From contig JBLNBO010000037.1 of NCBI GenBank assembly GCA_050260055.1, positions 1-7,889 of the forward strand: a DNA stretch of 7,889 nucleotides, given 5' to 3'. Positions 7,202-7,889 of this stretch are shown here, piece by piece. Each line of letters starts with the position of its first letter. The stretch's first letter is position 1. The notes beneath the pieces were generated by a model. It had not been told where the DNA came from. It made no database searches and saw nothing but the letters and a program-made list of their open reading frames with translations. Made by a program: the position numbers and the translations under genes. This DNA comes from JBLMYQ01 sp050260055. GTDB taxonomy: Bacteria; Bacillota; Clostridia; Acetivibrionales; UBA4821.

Positions 7202-7272
7202 CGGACTTCCTTCAACTATAATAGTAGTACCCAACCTATAAGACAATTTGACCCCACCATAGCCTTTTCCAG
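7187..7272 (-). pseudogene. Remnant of a hexapeptide-repeat (left-handed beta-helix) acetyltransferase
   Basis: Two abutting peptides in different - strand frames look like the end of one bacterial-type hexapeptide acetyltransferase. Bases 7272 to 7234 give LEKAMVGSNCLIG, with the repeating small-hydrophobic pattern of beta-helix coils. Bases 7228 to 7190 give TTIIVEGSPAKVI, followed by a TAA at 7187-7189. The ending G-x-P-A-K-V-I is the well-known C-terminal signature of this family. Intact proteins normally have about ten more residues between these two parts, so a small deletion with frame change is likely. Everything upstream of the remnant is missing, replaced by the end of the aminotransferase gene. 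Such acetyltransferases often sit beside sugar aminotransferases, which supports the reading. Confidence 0.5.
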
Positions 7273-7292
7273 ATGTGTTTAAGCTGGATATT

Positions 7293-7889
7293 CTACCGAA
7301 AAACAGATTTATTATTCCAAAATATGACTTCAGAAGAGAGGCTTTGAGTTACAGGGATAGCCTCTATATAAATTTTCTTGCGAGTTATGATTTTTATTAT
7401 TTCTTCTACTTCGTTTATCAACAAACCTGGATAAATTGGCAAACAGATAATCCTTCTTGCAATGTCGCCTGATACAGTTTTTAGAATCTGCGGCTGTAGG
7501 TATCCAAGTGTATCCAAAGACGGGTAAAAGTATCGCCTTGGATTTATATCAACTTCATTCATAGCAGCTTTGACTTCCATAAGCCTTTCTTCGCTTTCGA
7601 ACAGCACTGGAAAATAACTGTAATTATTGGTGCATTGGAAATTGCGTTTTTGTAATTGTACATGGTCTTTGAGTGAATTTTCGTAGTGGTTCCAGATTTC
7701 AGACCTTTGTTCCAATACTATATCCATTTCATCTAAAACACAAAGTCCCATTGCAGCCTGAAATTCGTTCATTTTAGCGTTGATGCCCAGTTCTATGATT
7801 GATTCTGGGCCAGTAATGCCAAAGTTGATCATCAGTTTAGCTCTTTCAAAATCCTTTTTGTTTTTGAAGATGATCGCTCCACCTTCTAT
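7293..7889 (-). CDS. DegT/DnrJ/EryC1/StrS-family sugar aminotransferase, C-terminal half (5' end outside window)
   Basis: The frame is open from the right edge to a TAG at 7293-7295, giving 198 residues; an internal ATG at 7832 is not the real start. The enzyme is PLP-dependent and converts a nucleotide-linked keto sugar into an amino sugar. The visible part begins with EGGAIIF, which in this family directly follows the PLP-lysine motif, so the lysine should lie just outside the window. GINAKMNEFQAAMG, R-R-Y-F-Y-P, and the closing LPIYPGLLINEVEEIIKII are all family landmarks. The RRYFYP element recalls enzymes acting on dTDP-keto-6-deoxysugars (FdtB, QdtB, VioA types), but that subgroup is tentative. 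About 29 residues follow the usual end of the fold (bases 7296-7382) and match nothing known to me. This tail may come from the rearrangement that also left the acetyltransferase remnant. Confidence 0.88.
   Translation of the reverse strand: MEGGAIIFKNKKDFERAKLMINFGITGPESIIELGINAKMNEFQAAMGLCVLDEMDIVLEQRSEIWNHYENSLKDHVQLQKRNFQCTNNYSYFPVLFESEERLMEVKAAMNEVDINPRRYFYPSLDTLGYLQPQILKTVSGDIARRIICLPIYPGLLINEVEEIIKIITRKKIYIEAIPVTQSLSSEVIFWNNKSVFR

Noticed and set aside
7275..7472. A 65-codon + strand reading opposite the aminotransferase end
   Set aside because: It overlaps the aminotransferase C-terminus on the other strand and has no ribosome binding site or known motif.

Overview
The window looks like a surface-polysaccharide (exopolysaccharide or surface-glycan) gene neighbourhood from an archaeon, most likely a Methanosarcina-type methanogen. 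The reasons are AT-rich DNA with a long gene-poor spacer, GGTGA- and GGAG-type ribosome binding sites close to starts, archaeal TATA-like boxes, a forced non-ATG start, and a mixture of bacterial-type glycan genes with a large archaeal-style membrane protein. The taxon is an inference; no rRNA or informational gene is present to confirm it.

Left half, + strand: the 3' end of a GNAT acetyltransferase gene (1-249), then a Wzx/MOP-family flippase (314-1783) that overlaps by 8 bases a family-2 glycosyltransferase (1776-2759). These three look like one transcription unit that decorates, assembles and exports a lipid-linked glycan.

Right half, - strand: reading from the right edge there is the C-terminal half of a DegT/DnrJ/EryC1/StrS sugar aminotransferase (7293 to the edge). 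Next comes the decayed tail of a hexapeptide-repeat acetyltransferase (about 7187-7272). A large polytopic membrane protein resembling archaeal GT-C glycosyltransferases follows (5290 to about 7149, using a TTG start). An 807-base gap (4483-5289) comes next, and then a secreted GH123/DUF4091-type glycoside hydrolase (2806-4482), which converges on the glycosyltransferase gene.

The 807-base gap holds no intact gene. It contains an AT-rich promoter zone for the hydrolase, three tandem degenerate copies of a 24-26 base purine-rich unit, a stretch that reads as a decayed coding sequence spread over three frames, and two neighbouring inverted repeats. Together with the acetyltransferase remnant, this suggests a region that has been rearranged and is losing genes.

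How the parts may fit: the aminotransferase makes a nucleotide-linked amino sugar, an acetyltransferase (GNAT, or formerly the hexapeptide enzyme) N-acetylates it, GT2 and possibly the GT-C-like protein transfer sugars, the flippase exports the unit, and the secreted GH123-like protein may trim or remodel an N-acetylhexosamine-containing surface polymer. I did not find a clearly new defence or mobile system. The points most worth checking are the GH123-like protein in a methanogen, the membrane protein family, and the decayed sequences.
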